A DNA stretch of 58,747 bases from Lentimicrobium sp. L6 (GTDB lineage Bacteria; Bacteroidota; Bacteroidia; Bacteroidales; UBA12170), in the NCBI RefSeq assembly GCF_013166655.1, contig NZ_JABKCA010000026.1, positions 1 through 58,747 of the forward strand, read 5' to 3'. The position numbers were made by a program, and so were the translations under genes. How positions within the stretch are numbered: the stretch's first letter is position 1; each line of letters starts with the position of its first letter. Shown here in pieces: positions 7,457 through 17,448 of the stretch. The notes below the pieces were generated by a model. That model saw only the letters and a list, made by a program, of their open reading frames with translations, made no database searches and was not told the origin of the DNA.

Positions 7457-9814
7457 ATGATTAAAAATTACATAAAGATAGCTTTTGCGAATTTGTGGAA
7501 GAATAAAGTGTATTCTTCAATAAGTATCTTAAGCCTGACCATTGGTTTGGCGGTTAGTATTTTACTGCTTTTCTATGTGTTGCACGAGTGGAGTTTTGAT
7601 CGTTATCATACAAAAGCTGATAGTATTCATAGGCTTTGTCAGGAACAGCATCCTTATCAAGCTCCTGGTACTGCAGCTTTGTTGACTGAGAAACTCCCTG
7701 CTATAAAAAGTTTCGCAAGAATTTTGCCCCGTGATAATATACTCATTCAAAAGAGCGAGCTGAGGTTTAAGGAAAATTTGGTGGCTTGGGTAGATCCCGA
7801 TCTGTTTAATATATTCTCTTTCCAATTTGTAAGAGGAGATGCTGCCACAGCTTTAACCCAGCCCTGGTCCATGGTGATTACTGAAGAAACCGCCCTTAAA
7901 TATTTTGGTGATGCTGATCCTATAGGTAAAACTTTAAAAGTTAGTAGCGAATATGATTATACCATCACTGGGGTCATTCAAGATATTCCTGAAAATTCCC
8001 ATTTTACTTTCGATATTTTTATGACTTTGAACGATGGTAATGCTATGTTCGATGATGGTTGGGAGGAAAACTGGGGATGGTGGAATTTCCTAGTCTATTT
8101 TGATACTCAACAGGGCTTTAATAAAGCGGATGTGGAAGCAGAAATCAGCAAGTTGATGAAGGATTACTACCAAGAGGCTGATGCATTACCTATATTTACT
8201 TTGCAGAATCTTAAAGATATACACTTATTTTCTTCCCACTTCTTAGGAGATATTCAGCCACAGAACAGTGTTACTTATGTTATTATATTTCTGGCTATAG
8301 CCTTACTTATCTTGCTGATTGCTAGTTTTAATTATGTGAATTTACTAACGGCCAATGCTACCAAACGATTGACAGAAATAGGGGTGAGAAAATCCTTTGG
8401 AGCTTCAAGAAAACAATTAGCCACTCAATTTATTATGGAATCCATTTTGGTATTTCTCATTTCGTTTGGCTTAGCTCTATTATTAGTTAAACTGAGTCTT
8501 CCACTTTTCAATAATCTAGCGGATAAACAGCTCACCTTTTCTATACTCACCAATGGTACTGTTATTCTTGGAATGACTATAATGATGTTTACCTTAGGAA
8601 TACTTGCAGGCTGGTATCCAGCTTTTGTTTTGTCTTCTTATCAGCCACAAAGAGTGATGAAGTCTAATAATAGTGGTGGACGTTCTGGATTTCAAATTAA
8701 AAGAGTTCTTATTGGCACACAATTTACCATAGTAATCATCTTAATTGTAAGCGCTATTGTGATGTTTCGACAAATCAGTTTCTTACAAAATAAAGATTTA
8801 GGTTTCGAAAAAGATGGGGTATTGACTGCCATTTTTGACTTTGGAGATGAAACGAAATACAATACCCTCAAACAGGCTCTCCTCAAAAATAATGATGTAA
8901 TAAGTGTTGCTGTTGCCAGTCGAATTCCCTCTGGATCTCTTAATAATGATGGTACTGTTTTACCGGAAGGACAAACCGACCCTATTACTATTCCATATGT
9001 TCATGTAACTTTTGATTATTTCAAAACCTTAGGTATAGAAGCTGCTCAAGGAAGATTATTCTCAGAGGAGACCAAGACAGATCAAATGGAGGCGATTGTG
9101 TTAAATCAGGCCGCAGTAGAAAAATTGGGAATCACTGAAAATCCCCTCGGACAATCCTTAGAATGTGTCTGGCCAAATGCTAGTCGTAGAGTAATCGGTG
9201 TTATAGATGATTTTCATTTTGAGTCTTTATATAATAATATCAAGCCTGCCGTATTTGTTATTCATTACCCATGGGCTTATCATTTAATCGTAAAAGTGAA
9301 GCCTACTCATGATGTTTCAGCCATAAAGTCATCCTTATCAGGTGTTTGTCATCAAATCTATCCCAACGAAATCATAGAATTTAGTTTTCTTGATGAGATA
9401 CTAGAGCAAAGATATATGAGAGATAACAAAACTTTCCAATTGATGGGATTCTTTGCTATTCTAGCTATCCTACTTGCCAGTATGGGCCTATTTGGAATTG
9501 TTTCTTTTATGATGGCCAGTAGGACTAAAGAAATAGGAATTCGTAAGGTAAATGGAGCCACCGTTTTCCAAGTATTGAAATTATTAAATCTAGGTTTCCT
9601 AAAGTGGGTTCTGGTTTCTTTTGTTATCGGAATTCCAATTGCATATTATGGTTTGAATATTTGGCTTACACATTTTGCTTTTAAAACGGCTCTAAGTTGG
9701 TGGATCTTCCTGTTAGCAGGTGGTTTGTCATTTATTATTGTATTGCTAACTGTAAGCGGACAGACTTTTAAAGCTGCACGACAAAACCCTATTGATGCTT
9801 TGAGATATGAATAG
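7457..9814 (+). CDS. FtsX/MacB-type ABC permease 3
   Basis: This 785-residue double MacB/FtsX permease has a first helix at about 18-42, periplasmic domains at about 50-270 and 455-660, and two membrane bundles. Coupling motifs are EIGVRKSFGA near 307 and EIGIRKVNGA near 692; the end is ARQNPIDALRYE. It begins MIKNYIKIAFAN, exactly as does permease 7 (17449), and the two share leader sequence, periplasmic motifs such as VHVxFDYFKTLGIEAxQGR and overall length. They are therefore the clearest duplicate pair in the array. An ATG six bases upstream ends at once in TGA, which fixes 7457 as the start. Confidence 0.93.
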   Translation: MIKNYIKIAFANLWKNKVYSSISILSLTIGLAVSILLLFYVLHEWSFDRYHTKADSIHRLCQEQHPYQAPGTAALLTEKLPAIKSFARILPRDNILIQKSELRFKENLVAWVDPDLFNIFSFQFVRGDAATALTQPWSMVITEETALKYFGDADPIGKTLKVSSEYDYTITGVIQDIPENSHFTFDIFMTLNDGNAMFDDGWEENWGWWNFLVYFDTQQGFNKADVEAEISKLMKDYYQEADALPIFTLQNLKDIHLFSSHFLGDIQPQNSVTYVIIFLAIALLILLIASFNYVNLLTANATKRLTEIGVRKSFGASRKQLATQFIMESILVFLISFGLALLLVKLSLPLFNNLADKQLTFSILTNGTVILGMTIMMFTLGILAGWYPAFVLSSYQPQRVMKSNNSGGRSGFQIKRVLIGTQFTIVIILIVSAIVMFRQISFLQNKDLGFEKDGVLTAIFDFGDETKYNTLKQALLKNNDVISVAVASRIPSGSLNNDGTVLPEGQTDPITIPYVHVTFDYFKTLGIEAAQGRLFSEETKTDQMEAIVLNQAAVEKLGITENPLGQSLECVWPNASRRVIGVIDDFHFESLYNNIKPAVFVIHYPWAYHLIVKVKPTHDVSAIKSSLSGVCHQIYPNEIIEFSFLDEILEQRYMRDNKTFQLMGFFAILAILLASMGLFGIVSFMMASRTKEIGIRKVNGATVFQVLKLLNLGFLKWVLVSFVIGIPIAYYGLNIWLTHFAFKTALSWWIFLLAGGLSFIIVLLTVSGQTFKAARQNPIDALRYE

Positions 9815-9893
9815 ATATTAAACTTTGATTTTTTGTAAGCTAGAGTGAAAATGAAAAAAACATTAAAGGTCACGGTACAAACTAAATACATAG

Positions 9894-12218
9894 ATGAAGC
9901 AAATTCTCAAGATAATACAGATATTTAAAATGAATAAACTAAACAGTTCGGTGATCATCATTAGTCTGGCTGTAGGAATGGCTTTCTTCCTATTAATATC
10001 CGTATTTATTCAGCGTGAGCTAAATCCTGAAAGTTTTAATCCGGATAAGCATAGAATATTCGCTTTACAAACAAATAATCCTTTTGGGGCAGTGGGAGGT
10101 GACAGCCCCAAAATGCTATTCGTTCGATATGGTTCAGCAGAATATATGAAAGAAAATTTTACTGAAGTAGAAAGTTTTTGCAGAATCATACACAATAGTG
10201 TAACGCAAGTAAAGGTAAATAATAACTCTTTCTATAATCAGCCTGTTGTTTTAAATGCATCATCTAATTTCTTTAACTTTTTTAATTATACCCTTTTAAG
10301 TCGAAATGAGCAAACTGTGCTCAAATCAAAAAATGATATTGCCATTTCAAAAGAACTTGCCATGAAATACTTTGGTAATGAAATGCCTATTGGTAAGCCT
10401 ATTATAATAAGTTTCAAAAGTGAGGAGAAAGAGTTTTTAGTTAGCGGAGTTTTTGAAAAACCCAATACCGTAACGCAATTTAATTTTGATATGGTAAGTC
10501 TATTCCATGGAGAAAGAAACAGCCGTTGCTATGTGAAATTGGATTCTCCTTTGAGCAGACAAAAAATGGAACAAGAGTTTGAGCGTTTAAAAGATGAAAT
10601 TCCCGTTATCAAAGGCGACAGCCCAAACCAATATGATCTACTGCCAATGAATGAGGCCTATTATAGTTCTATGAGAAGATCAATATTCGACCTCACACGC
10701 GATAAAGCTGACCTTTGGATAGCCATTCTAGTTGCGTTATTGATTTTAGGGGTTGGATTGTTTAACTATCTCATACTCATTAAGAACAGATTAAACGATA
10801 ATTCAATAAACTATATAATAAACAGAATACATGGTGCTTCAAATAAAGATTTGACACTCCTTTTTATGAGGGAAGTTTTTGTGCTAATTTTGGTCTCTAT
10901 CGGACTCGGTATCCTTCTATTAAAACTATTAATACCCTATTTTAATGAGCTGCTAAAAACTACAATTACTGCCTCTACTTTTATTCAATTTAATAGTTTA
11001 GCCTTAAGTATATTGCTTTTAGGATTGGTGGCTGTAATATCCTATTTCTTTGCGCAAATCCATATAAGAACAAAGCTCTCAACAACAAATATGAAATGCA
11101 GTTTCCAACCCATTAGAAGAAAAATAAACGTAATGAATATTTTTCAGCTTGCAGTAATGATAGTTTTGATAATCTCTTTTTCCGTTATAATCAAACAAAT
11201 TCAGTTTGTTAACAATAAAGAAATTGGCTTGGACAAAAATGTAATGGCAATAAAAATTCCTCAAGCTTATAAAAATCTCAGCAAGGCTTTTAAAGAAGAA
11301 TTGCGTGCCAATCCAAATATTAAGGAGGTGGCACTAACTCCCTCTGCACCTTTCCTCGGGCATTTTAAACTGCTTTTTAATTATGATGATAATGGTGTGA
11401 AAAAGGAATACTATCCTTGTTTTTTTTCTGGAGATGCAAGCTTTGTAAAGACTCTGGGGATAAGGATACTGGAGGGTGAAGGTTTTTCTGGGAATCCGGA
11501 AGTCGATAAGCATAAGTGTCTTGTAAATAAATCATTGGCTAGTCTTTTTCCCAATCAGCAACTTATTGGTAAAAGTATGCCAGGAAATTCTGACAAAACT
11601 ATTATTGGTATTGTTGACGATTTTCATTTCTCAAATTTAAAAAGAAAAATAGAACCTGGTTTTATAGAATATAGAGACGAAGGCCCCAATGTTTTAGTTA
11701 AAGCAATAGCAGGTCACGAAAATGAAGTTGAAGCTTCGATAGCCGCCATTTGGTCCAAGCTCATTCCCGATTATCCAGTAAATTTAGAAAGCCTTGATCT
11801 ACGTTACAAAAGTCTTCACGATGAGAACAAAAATTTCATTCGCTTAATTGGCTCCTGCAGCATCATCTCTATTTTTTTATCGATGATGGGTTTGTTTGCA
11901 ATTTCGGTGGATAAATCAATAAAACTGACTAAGGAAATTGGTATTCGTAAAGTAAACGGTGCAAGCGTTCTTGAAATTATTGAATTACTGAATAAAGACT
12001 TTGTGAAATGGGTTTCCATCGCTTATGTAATTGCTGTTCCTGTTGCTTGGTATGCTACGAATGAATGGCTAAAGGGTTTTGCTTATAAAACGGAACTGAG
12101 TTGGTGGATTTTTATACTTGCAGGTTTAATGGCTCTTTTTATTGCCCTTATCACAATAAGCTGGCAATCGTTTAAGGCTGCGCGAAGAAATCCAATTGAA
12201 GTTCTAAGATATGAATAA
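9894..12218 (+). CDS. FtsX/MacB-type ABC permease 4
   Basis: A 774-residue double-domain permease lying 79 bp after permease 3. It has an N-terminal helix (about 18-40), two periplasmic domains and two FtsX bundles. The second coupling motif EIGIRKVNGA (near 681) is canonical, but the matching site in the first half is strongly diverged, reading NYIINRIHGAS where others have EIGLRK-type sequence. The protein ends ARRNPIEVLRYE. The divergence suggests the first half couples weakly or differently to the ATPase. It is 18 bp from permease 5, so the two are probably co-transcribed. Confidence 0.92.
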   Translation: MKQILKIIQIFKMNKLNSSVIIISLAVGMAFFLLISVFIQRELNPESFNPDKHRIFALQTNNPFGAVGGDSPKMLFVRYGSAEYMKENFTEVESFCRIIHNSVTQVKVNNNSFYNQPVVLNASSNFFNFFNYTLLSRNEQTVLKSKNDIAISKELAMKYFGNEMPIGKPIIISFKSEEKEFLVSGVFEKPNTVTQFNFDMVSLFHGERNSRCYVKLDSPLSRQKMEQEFERLKDEIPVIKGDSPNQYDLLPMNEAYYSSMRRSIFDLTRDKADLWIAILVALLILGVGLFNYLILIKNRLNDNSINYIINRIHGASNKDLTLLFMREVFVLILVSIGLGILLLKLLIPYFNELLKTTITASTFIQFNSLALSILLLGLVAVISYFFAQIHIRTKLSTTNMKCSFQPIRRKINVMNIFQLAVMIVLIISFSVIIKQIQFVNNKEIGLDKNVMAIKIPQAYKNLSKAFKEELRANPNIKEVALTPSAPFLGHFKLLFNYDDNGVKKEYYPCFFSGDASFVKTLGIRILEGEGFSGNPEVDKHKCLVNKSLASLFPNQQLIGKSMPGNSDKTIIGIVDDFHFSNLKRKIEPGFIEYRDEGPNVLVKAIAGHENEVEASIAAIWSKLIPDYPVNLESLDLRYKSLHDENKNFIRLIGSCSIISIFLSMMGLFAISVDKSIKLTKEIGIRKVNGASVLEIIELLNKDFVKWVSIAYVIAVPVAWYATNEWLKGFAYKTELSWWIFILAGLMALFIALITISWQSFKAARRNPIEVLRYE

Positions 12219-12236
12219 ACGATAAATAAATAAAAT

Positions 12237-14609
12237 ATGAATCCATCAATAAATTTGAGAATTGCACTTAGAAGTATATTGAAAAACAAAGTTCAATCAC
12301 TTGTTAGTATAGTTGGCCTTGGTATTGGCTTGGGCTCTATTATTTTGATTTCCATGCTTTACATGCATGAAAATTCATTTGATAAATTTATTCCTGATAA
12401 TAATCAGCTGTATAGGGTATTACATGGTTCTGACAGTAATATACCATTTCCTGTTGGCGAAATAGCTAAAAATGACATTCCTGCTATTGAGGACTTTTTT
12501 AGATATCACCAAAGTGGAGAATTTGAGATAAGACAAGATGGAAAAGAGATTATTCCTGAGACACATTTTGCTTGTACCGATCCTTCCATTTTTAATTGTT
12601 TAGGCATTGACATCCTAATAGGAAAACCTGCTGAATCAATAAACGAAGTGCTTATTTCAGAAAAAATGGCTGAGAAATACTTCGCAGAGGGTGATGCCTT
12701 GAATAAGACTTTTGAAGCACGTTTGAATAACGAATTTATTAACCTTACCGTTTGTGGAATCTTCAAAGACCTCCCATCTAATTCAACTTTAAGTCCGCAG
12801 TTTATTTCTCATACCGATTTGATTGGTGAATTTTTGGGTAATCGTAAAAAGATGTTTGGCGAATATTCCCCAGAAAATGATGAATTTAAAATAAATTGGG
12901 AAGTAGGGGTTTGTGCTACCTATATTAAAATAAATAAGCAAGCAAATTCCAATAGTGTAAGTGAGAAACTTCAAAAATATAGCGAACGATTTGAACAGGA
13001 AAAAGATCAAAAAAAGGATTTTAGCTTACAAGCGGTCACCGATGTGTATTTACAATCAAGTGAAATAATTGATAATTATTCAAGAAGAGGAAATGCGAAT
13101 GAGCTAACGTATTTTATCGCGATTGCGCTTTTTATTTTGATTATAGCTGTGGTTAATTACATTTTTCTAACCAAAGCAAAAATGGATAAACGCTATAAAG
13201 AATTAGGAGTAAAAAGAGCATTTGGTGCCAGTGCATCAATCATTCGAATGCAGTTGCTCTTCGAAGCAAATATGGTATCCTTACTGAGTTTAATCCCTGC
13301 AATTATAGTTGTAATTTATGGAACACCTTTTGTAAACAATACCTTAGGAAGAACACTTGACAATCAAATTCTTTCGGACTGGAATGCCATACCTTTGTTG
13401 GCAATAATTCCATTACTTACGGGGTCCATATCAGGTCTTCTTGTGGGAAGCAAAATTTCCAAAATTTCACCAATAATTCTTTTAAATAGAAAAATTTCGG
13501 TTCAATCAAAAAGAAATCCATGGAGCAACTCATTTCTAAGTCTTCATTTCGCAATTTTTATTATTTTAATGGTTGGTGTTCTGGTGTTTAAGAAACAAAT
13601 AAATTATTCCTTAAATAATTTCACTGGTATCGATCCAGAGAATGTGATGATATTCGAATTGAATACACCAGAGCTTTCTAAAAAATTTAATGTAATAACT
13701 GATCAGGTTGAACAGATGCCCGGAGTAATTAGTGCTGCAGGCTCCTCTTTTATTCCTCCTTTTAACTGGACGCTACCCATTCGCTTATTAAATCCTGAAA
13801 GTAACGAGTCCATAAGCTTAGATGGTTTAATTATGGGAAAAGGCATGACGGAATTATTGGGAATAGAGATTATTGATGGGGCTCATTTTGTAGAATACAA
13901 TGGGGATGAGACAAAAGTAATCTTTAATGAATCGGCTGCTTCCATGTACAATTTGAAAGCTGGAGAATATTTCAGTGGTTTTTATATTCAAGGAATTGCG
14001 AAAGATTTTACAGCACATAGTATGTATCAAAGTATTAAGCCAATGCTTATTATTCAACAACACCTTGATAAAATGAGACTTTTTGCAGTTAAAACAAGGG
14101 GTGAAAACGATGTGCAACTTAAGGCTGATATTTCCAAATTATTTAAAGAAATAGCACCCGATAAAATGGTGTCTGTCATTACACTTCAGGAGCAAATCTC
14201 CAATTTTTATCATAGAGAACAAGATCAGGTAAAATTAATCAGTGCTTTCTCTTTGCTAGCTATAATACTGTCTATAATGGGTTTACTTGGAATGGTGATG
14301 AATACAGTTTCAAGAAAAACTAAAGAAATTGGTGTGCGCAAAGTAAACGGTGCCAAAGTAAGTGAAATACTAGCCATGCTCAATAAGGAATTTATTAAAT
14401 GGGTAGTATTAGCATTTATTATTGCTGTTCCAATTTCGTACTATGCCTTGAATAATTGGCTTGAAAATTTTGCTTACAAAACAGATTTAAGTTGGTGGAT
14501 TTTTGCCTTGGCCGGAACTATAGCTTTAGTGGTTGTCTTGCTTACTGTGAGTCTACAAAGTTGGCATGCAGCCACAAGAAATCCCGTTGATGCCTTGAGG
14601 GATGAGTAA
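12237..14609 (+). CDS. FtsX/MacB-type ABC permease 5
   Basis: A 790-residue permease with the array's standard plan: first helix about 20-42, two periplasmic MacB-like domains, two FtsX membrane bundles. Coupling motifs are ELGVKRAFGA in the first half and EIGVRKVNGA near 697. The end is slightly off the norm, ATRNPVDALRDE instead of ALRYE. It starts 18 bp after permease 4. A GAATGAGA/GAATGGGA microsatellite begins six bases after its stop codon, so a transcript into permease 6 would include that tract. The substrate is unknown. Confidence 0.92.
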   Translation: MNPSINLRIALRSILKNKVQSLVSIVGLGIGLGSIILISMLYMHENSFDKFIPDNNQLYRVLHGSDSNIPFPVGEIAKNDIPAIEDFFRYHQSGEFEIRQDGKEIIPETHFACTDPSIFNCLGIDILIGKPAESINEVLISEKMAEKYFAEGDALNKTFEARLNNEFINLTVCGIFKDLPSNSTLSPQFISHTDLIGEFLGNRKKMFGEYSPENDEFKINWEVGVCATYIKINKQANSNSVSEKLQKYSERFEQEKDQKKDFSLQAVTDVYLQSSEIIDNYSRRGNANELTYFIAIALFILIIAVVNYIFLTKAKMDKRYKELGVKRAFGASASIIRMQLLFEANMVSLLSLIPAIIVVIYGTPFVNNTLGRTLDNQILSDWNAIPLLAIIPLLTGSISGLLVGSKISKISPIILLNRKISVQSKRNPWSNSFLSLHFAIFIILMVGVLVFKKQINYSLNNFTGIDPENVMIFELNTPELSKKFNVITDQVEQMPGVISAAGSSFIPPFNWTLPIRLLNPESNESISLDGLIMGKGMTELLGIEIIDGAHFVEYNGDETKVIFNESAASMYNLKAGEYFSGFYIQGIAKDFTAHSMYQSIKPMLIIQQHLDKMRLFAVKTRGENDVQLKADISKLFKEIAPDKMVSVITLQEQISNFYHREQDQVKLISAFSLLAIILSIMGLLGMVMNTVSRKTKEIGVRKVNGAKVSEILAMLNKEFIKWVVLAFIIAVPISYYALNNWLENFAYKTDLSWWIFALAGTIALVVVLLTVSLQSWHAATRNPVDALRDE

Positions 14610-14615
14610 GGAAGA

Positions 14616-14695
14616 GAATGAGAGAATGAGAGAATGAGAGAATGAGAGAATGGGAGAATGGGAGAATGGGAGAATGGGAGAATGGGAGAATGGGA
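14616..14695. repeat. 8-bp microsatellite, 10 units
   Basis: Four copies of GAATGAGA are followed by six of GAATGGGA, exactly 80 bp, just after the permease 5 stop. The two-block structure shows that a variant unit expanded secondarily. Minus-strand frames reading repeats of FSHSPIL through it are artefacts. Confidence 0.95.
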
Positions 14696-14846
14696 AAAGT
14701 TGGACTAAAATTATATCGTTTACACATAGAATCATTAAAATATTTAACGATTAAAAAATGGAGAAAAAAAGATAGCAATAAGTAATGAAGATGTTGAAAC
14801 TAGCTTTCAACCCTTCAAGAATAAAGGAATATAAAAAAGGAAAATC

Positions 14847-17162
14847 ATGTATTTAAATAATTTAAAATCATTTGTAAATAGCCTTGTCAATAGCAAGTTA
14901 TACACAGTTGTAACTCTTGTGGGATTTACTATTTCTTTAACTTTTGTAATTCTTTTAAGCGCATATATTAAGAAAGAACTTACTATAAATAGTTCGCAGA
15001 AAAATGCTTCGAGAATCTATCGCTTAATAAATGAAAATGCTGCGGAGTTTGCTCCTCCTATTGGCCTTTATCTACAAAATAAATTTCCTGAGATAGAGAG
15101 TTATACGCGCATTTTGGAGAATTCTGGCAAATTAGTTACCCAGGATAATGTTAAAGTAAAATTCGACTTTTTAGCTGCCGACTCTACCTTCTTCACCATT
15201 TTTTCATTTAATCTTATCGAAGGCAATCCGGAAACCGCACTTAAGACAAAAAACGCTGTTGTTTTAAGCAGGGAATTCGCAAATAAAATTTTTGGCAATA
15301 AATCTTCCTTGAATCAAAAAATTACGGTTGACGGGATTGACTGCATTGTAAAGGGCATAGTTGATGATATTTCGAAAACATCGAACTTTGATAAATGTGA
15401 TGCCATTATTAATTTTAGATGCCTTGCTGATCTCTGGAAAGCTCCACACTTGTTAACAAGTATGGGGAATAGTTCTTTTGGATTGTATTTCCTGGCTAAA
15501 CCGAATTCTGATTTGCCCTCCAAAGCATCGCAAGTATTGGAGATGTTCAAGAAAGATTATTGGTTGTATCAAAATGAAAGAGTAAAAACAGTGGATTTCG
15601 AGCCATTGGCAGACAATTATTTTAGTCATATTCCTGCAAGAGCAACTCACCAAAACACAAAAACATTTATTGCTGTTTTATTTGCTATTGTAATACTAAT
15701 TTTGGTTTTGGCAATTATCAATTACATGAATCTTACCATTGCACAATCAGGAGCCAGGGTAAAAGAAACGGCCCTTAAAAAACTTTTTGGCAGTAGTCGG
15801 AGAAAATTAGTTTTTCAACATGTAAATGAGTCGATAATACTTTGTTTTGTAGCTTTTTTATTGGCCATGTTTCTTAGTTTTCTTGCCGAACCAATATTCA
15901 ATAGTTTGCTTGGTACCCAACTAAATCTAGTGGGCGAATTCACTATAAACACGATTTTAATCACACTGGTTCTTGTTGTACTGATTGGTTTTGTCTCCGG
16001 AATAATTCCTGCTTTTATCATTACCAGGTTAAGTGCTGTTCAGGTATTCAAGGGAGAATTTAGGCAGAAAAGTAAAAGTGTTTATTCAAAATTACTTATT
16101 GGTTTTCAATATATCGTGGTTATTGTTTTAATAATATCAACAGTAGTTATTGCTCGGCAAACTGCCTTTATGCAAAATTATAGTCTAGGCTTTAAAACGA
16201 GTAATATTGTTTGGCTAGACAATAACCTATCAAACAGCGAAATGGCAGGTTTTAAAAACGAAATGAATAAAATTCCCGGTGTTAAAAAAGTATCTTTTGT
16301 TAAAGGAAGTCCTCTTGATCGTGGAGATAATCGCGGTTATACCTATGAAGATAAGCCGGTGAGCTTTCAGCTGTTTATCGTTGATTCTTCTTTTCTATCG
16401 ATGATGGAGATGAATATCACTTCCACCGGGGTGGGGTATACAAAGGAAGGGATTTGGATAAATAGAGTGACAGTAGATAAACTCGGGCTCGATCCCTTGC
16501 CAAAAAGCTTTAAAGCCTATAATGGCGAAAAACCCGTTTTGGGCATTATTGATAATTTTCATTTCGAATCTTTGCACAGAGAAATAGGGATGGCCATCAT
16601 TGAACAAATGAGTGAAACTGATTATCCTCGAAAAATATTCATTCAGCTAGAAGGGAATAGCCCTATTTCTGTGCTCGAAAAGGTGAAAAGATCCTATGAC
16701 GAATATGCCAATGGACAACCCTTTGACTATGGTTTTGTAGACGAAACCACTCAAAGCTGGTACGACAGCGAAAAAAAAACGGCTACCATTGTAAGTTATT
16801 TTGCGATGCTTTCCATTCTCATTTCCGTGATGGGCATTTTCGCCATGTCGGTATTTTACAATCTTCAAAAAATAAAAGAAATTGGTATCCGGAAAGTAAA
16901 TGGAGCCACAGTATTCCAGATTATTAAATTACTGAATCTTGACTTCATAAAATGGGTGGCTATTTCCTTTGTTATAGCTTGTCCTATCGCTTATTATGCA
17001 ATGAATAAATGGCTTCAAAAATTCCCCTATAAAATAACACTCGACTGGTGGGTATTTGTTTTTGCCGGAATTTTCGCCATCATCGTTGCACTTCTTACCG
17101 TGAGCTGGCAATCGTTTAAAGCAGCACGTAGAAATCCAGTGGAGGCTTTGAGGTATGAGTAG
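14847..17162 (+). CDS. FtsX/MacB-type ABC permease 6
   Basis: At 771 residues this is the shortest intact permease in the array, again with two MacB/FtsX halves. The first helix spans about 18-40. The first coupling motif is diverged (ETALKKLFGS), while the second is canonical (EIGIRKVNGA near 678). It ends ARRNPVEALRYE. The gene is separated from permease 5 by 237 bp that include the 80-bp microsatellite, and another microsatellite follows it, so it may be transcribed separately from its neighbours. Motif-based family assignment is secure; substrate unknown. Confidence 0.92.
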   Translation: MYLNNLKSFVNSLVNSKLYTVVTLVGFTISLTFVILLSAYIKKELTINSSQKNASRIYRLINENAAEFAPPIGLYLQNKFPEIESYTRILENSGKLVTQDNVKVKFDFLAADSTFFTIFSFNLIEGNPETALKTKNAVVLSREFANKIFGNKSSLNQKITVDGIDCIVKGIVDDISKTSNFDKCDAIINFRCLADLWKAPHLLTSMGNSSFGLYFLAKPNSDLPSKASQVLEMFKKDYWLYQNERVKTVDFEPLADNYFSHIPARATHQNTKTFIAVLFAIVILILVLAIINYMNLTIAQSGARVKETALKKLFGSSRRKLVFQHVNESIILCFVAFLLAMFLSFLAEPIFNSLLGTQLNLVGEFTINTILITLVLVVLIGFVSGIIPAFIITRLSAVQVFKGEFRQKSKSVYSKLLIGFQYIVVIVLIISTVVIARQTAFMQNYSLGFKTSNIVWLDNNLSNSEMAGFKNEMNKIPGVKKVSFVKGSPLDRGDNRGYTYEDKPVSFQLFIVDSSFLSMMEMNITSTGVGYTKEGIWINRVTVDKLGLDPLPKSFKAYNGEKPVLGIIDNFHFESLHREIGMAIIEQMSETDYPRKIFIQLEGNSPISVLEKVKRSYDEYANGQPFDYGFVDETTQSWYDSEKKTATIVSYFAMLSILISVMGIFAMSVFYNLQKIKEIGIRKVNGATVFQIIKLLNLDFIKWVAISFVIACPIAYYAMNKWLQKFPYKITLDWWVFVFAGIFAIIVALLTVSWQSFKAARRNPVEALRYE

Positions 17163-17173
17163 AGAAGAAGGAA

Positions 17174-17220
17174 GAATGAGAGAATGAGAGAATGAGAGAA
17201 TGGAGAATGAGGAAATGAAA
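17174..17220. repeat. Short GAATGAGA microsatellite
   Basis: Three perfect GAATGAGA units followed by degenerate copies lie 11 bp after the permease 6 stop. The placement mirrors the 14616-14695 tract after permease 5. Confidence 0.85.
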
Positions 17221-17329
17221 GAATAGACAAACTATTAAATCATTCAAACATTGAATCATTCACTCCTTTGAGAAAAAGATAGAATGAGAGAAGGAGGAAA
17301 TGAAAGAATAGACAAGCTATTAAATCATT
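17210..17329. repeat. 35-bp direct repeat pair
   Basis: Bases 17210-17244 recur at 17295-17329 with one mismatch (AGGAAATGAAAGAATAGACA, then A/G, then CTATTAAATCATT). Both follow GAATGAGA-like sequence, so the whole block seems locally duplicated. Confidence 0.85.
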
Positions 17330-17401
17330 AAAAAATAAAAATATTAAAAGAATAAAGAGAGATATGACAGATTTGATGTTTCAGCATAGAGGCATCAAAA
17401 A

Positions 17402-17420
17402 CAGTAAAACCAAGGAAAAA
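17402..17420 (+). promoter_or_regulatory. Conserved permease leader motif, copy 3
   Basis: CAGTAAAACCAAGGAAAAA lies about 30 bp before permease 7 and is followed by TTAATCAT and the same ATGTCATGATTAAAAA start context as permease 3. Confidence 0.5.
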
Positions 17421-17448
17421 AAATAGTTAATCATTTAAAAACAATGTC

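Larger units (their letters stand above)
17163..17448. other. Repeat-rich gap between permeases 6 and 7
   Basis: No gene is seen in these 286 bases. They contain a short GAATGAGA tract, a 35-bp direct repeat and the third copy of the leader motif before permease 7. Confidence 0.6.

Noticed and set aside
14616-14695. CRISPR-like regular repeat
   Set aside because: Units are 8 bp with no spacers; this is a microsatellite, and no cas genes are present.
14542-14778. Minus-strand frames reading repeated FSHSPILPFSHS through the microsatellite (also 14553-14735 and 17027-17230)
   Set aside because: They are translations of the GAATGAGA/GAATGGGA repeats plus antisense of permease ends; no start context or domain.
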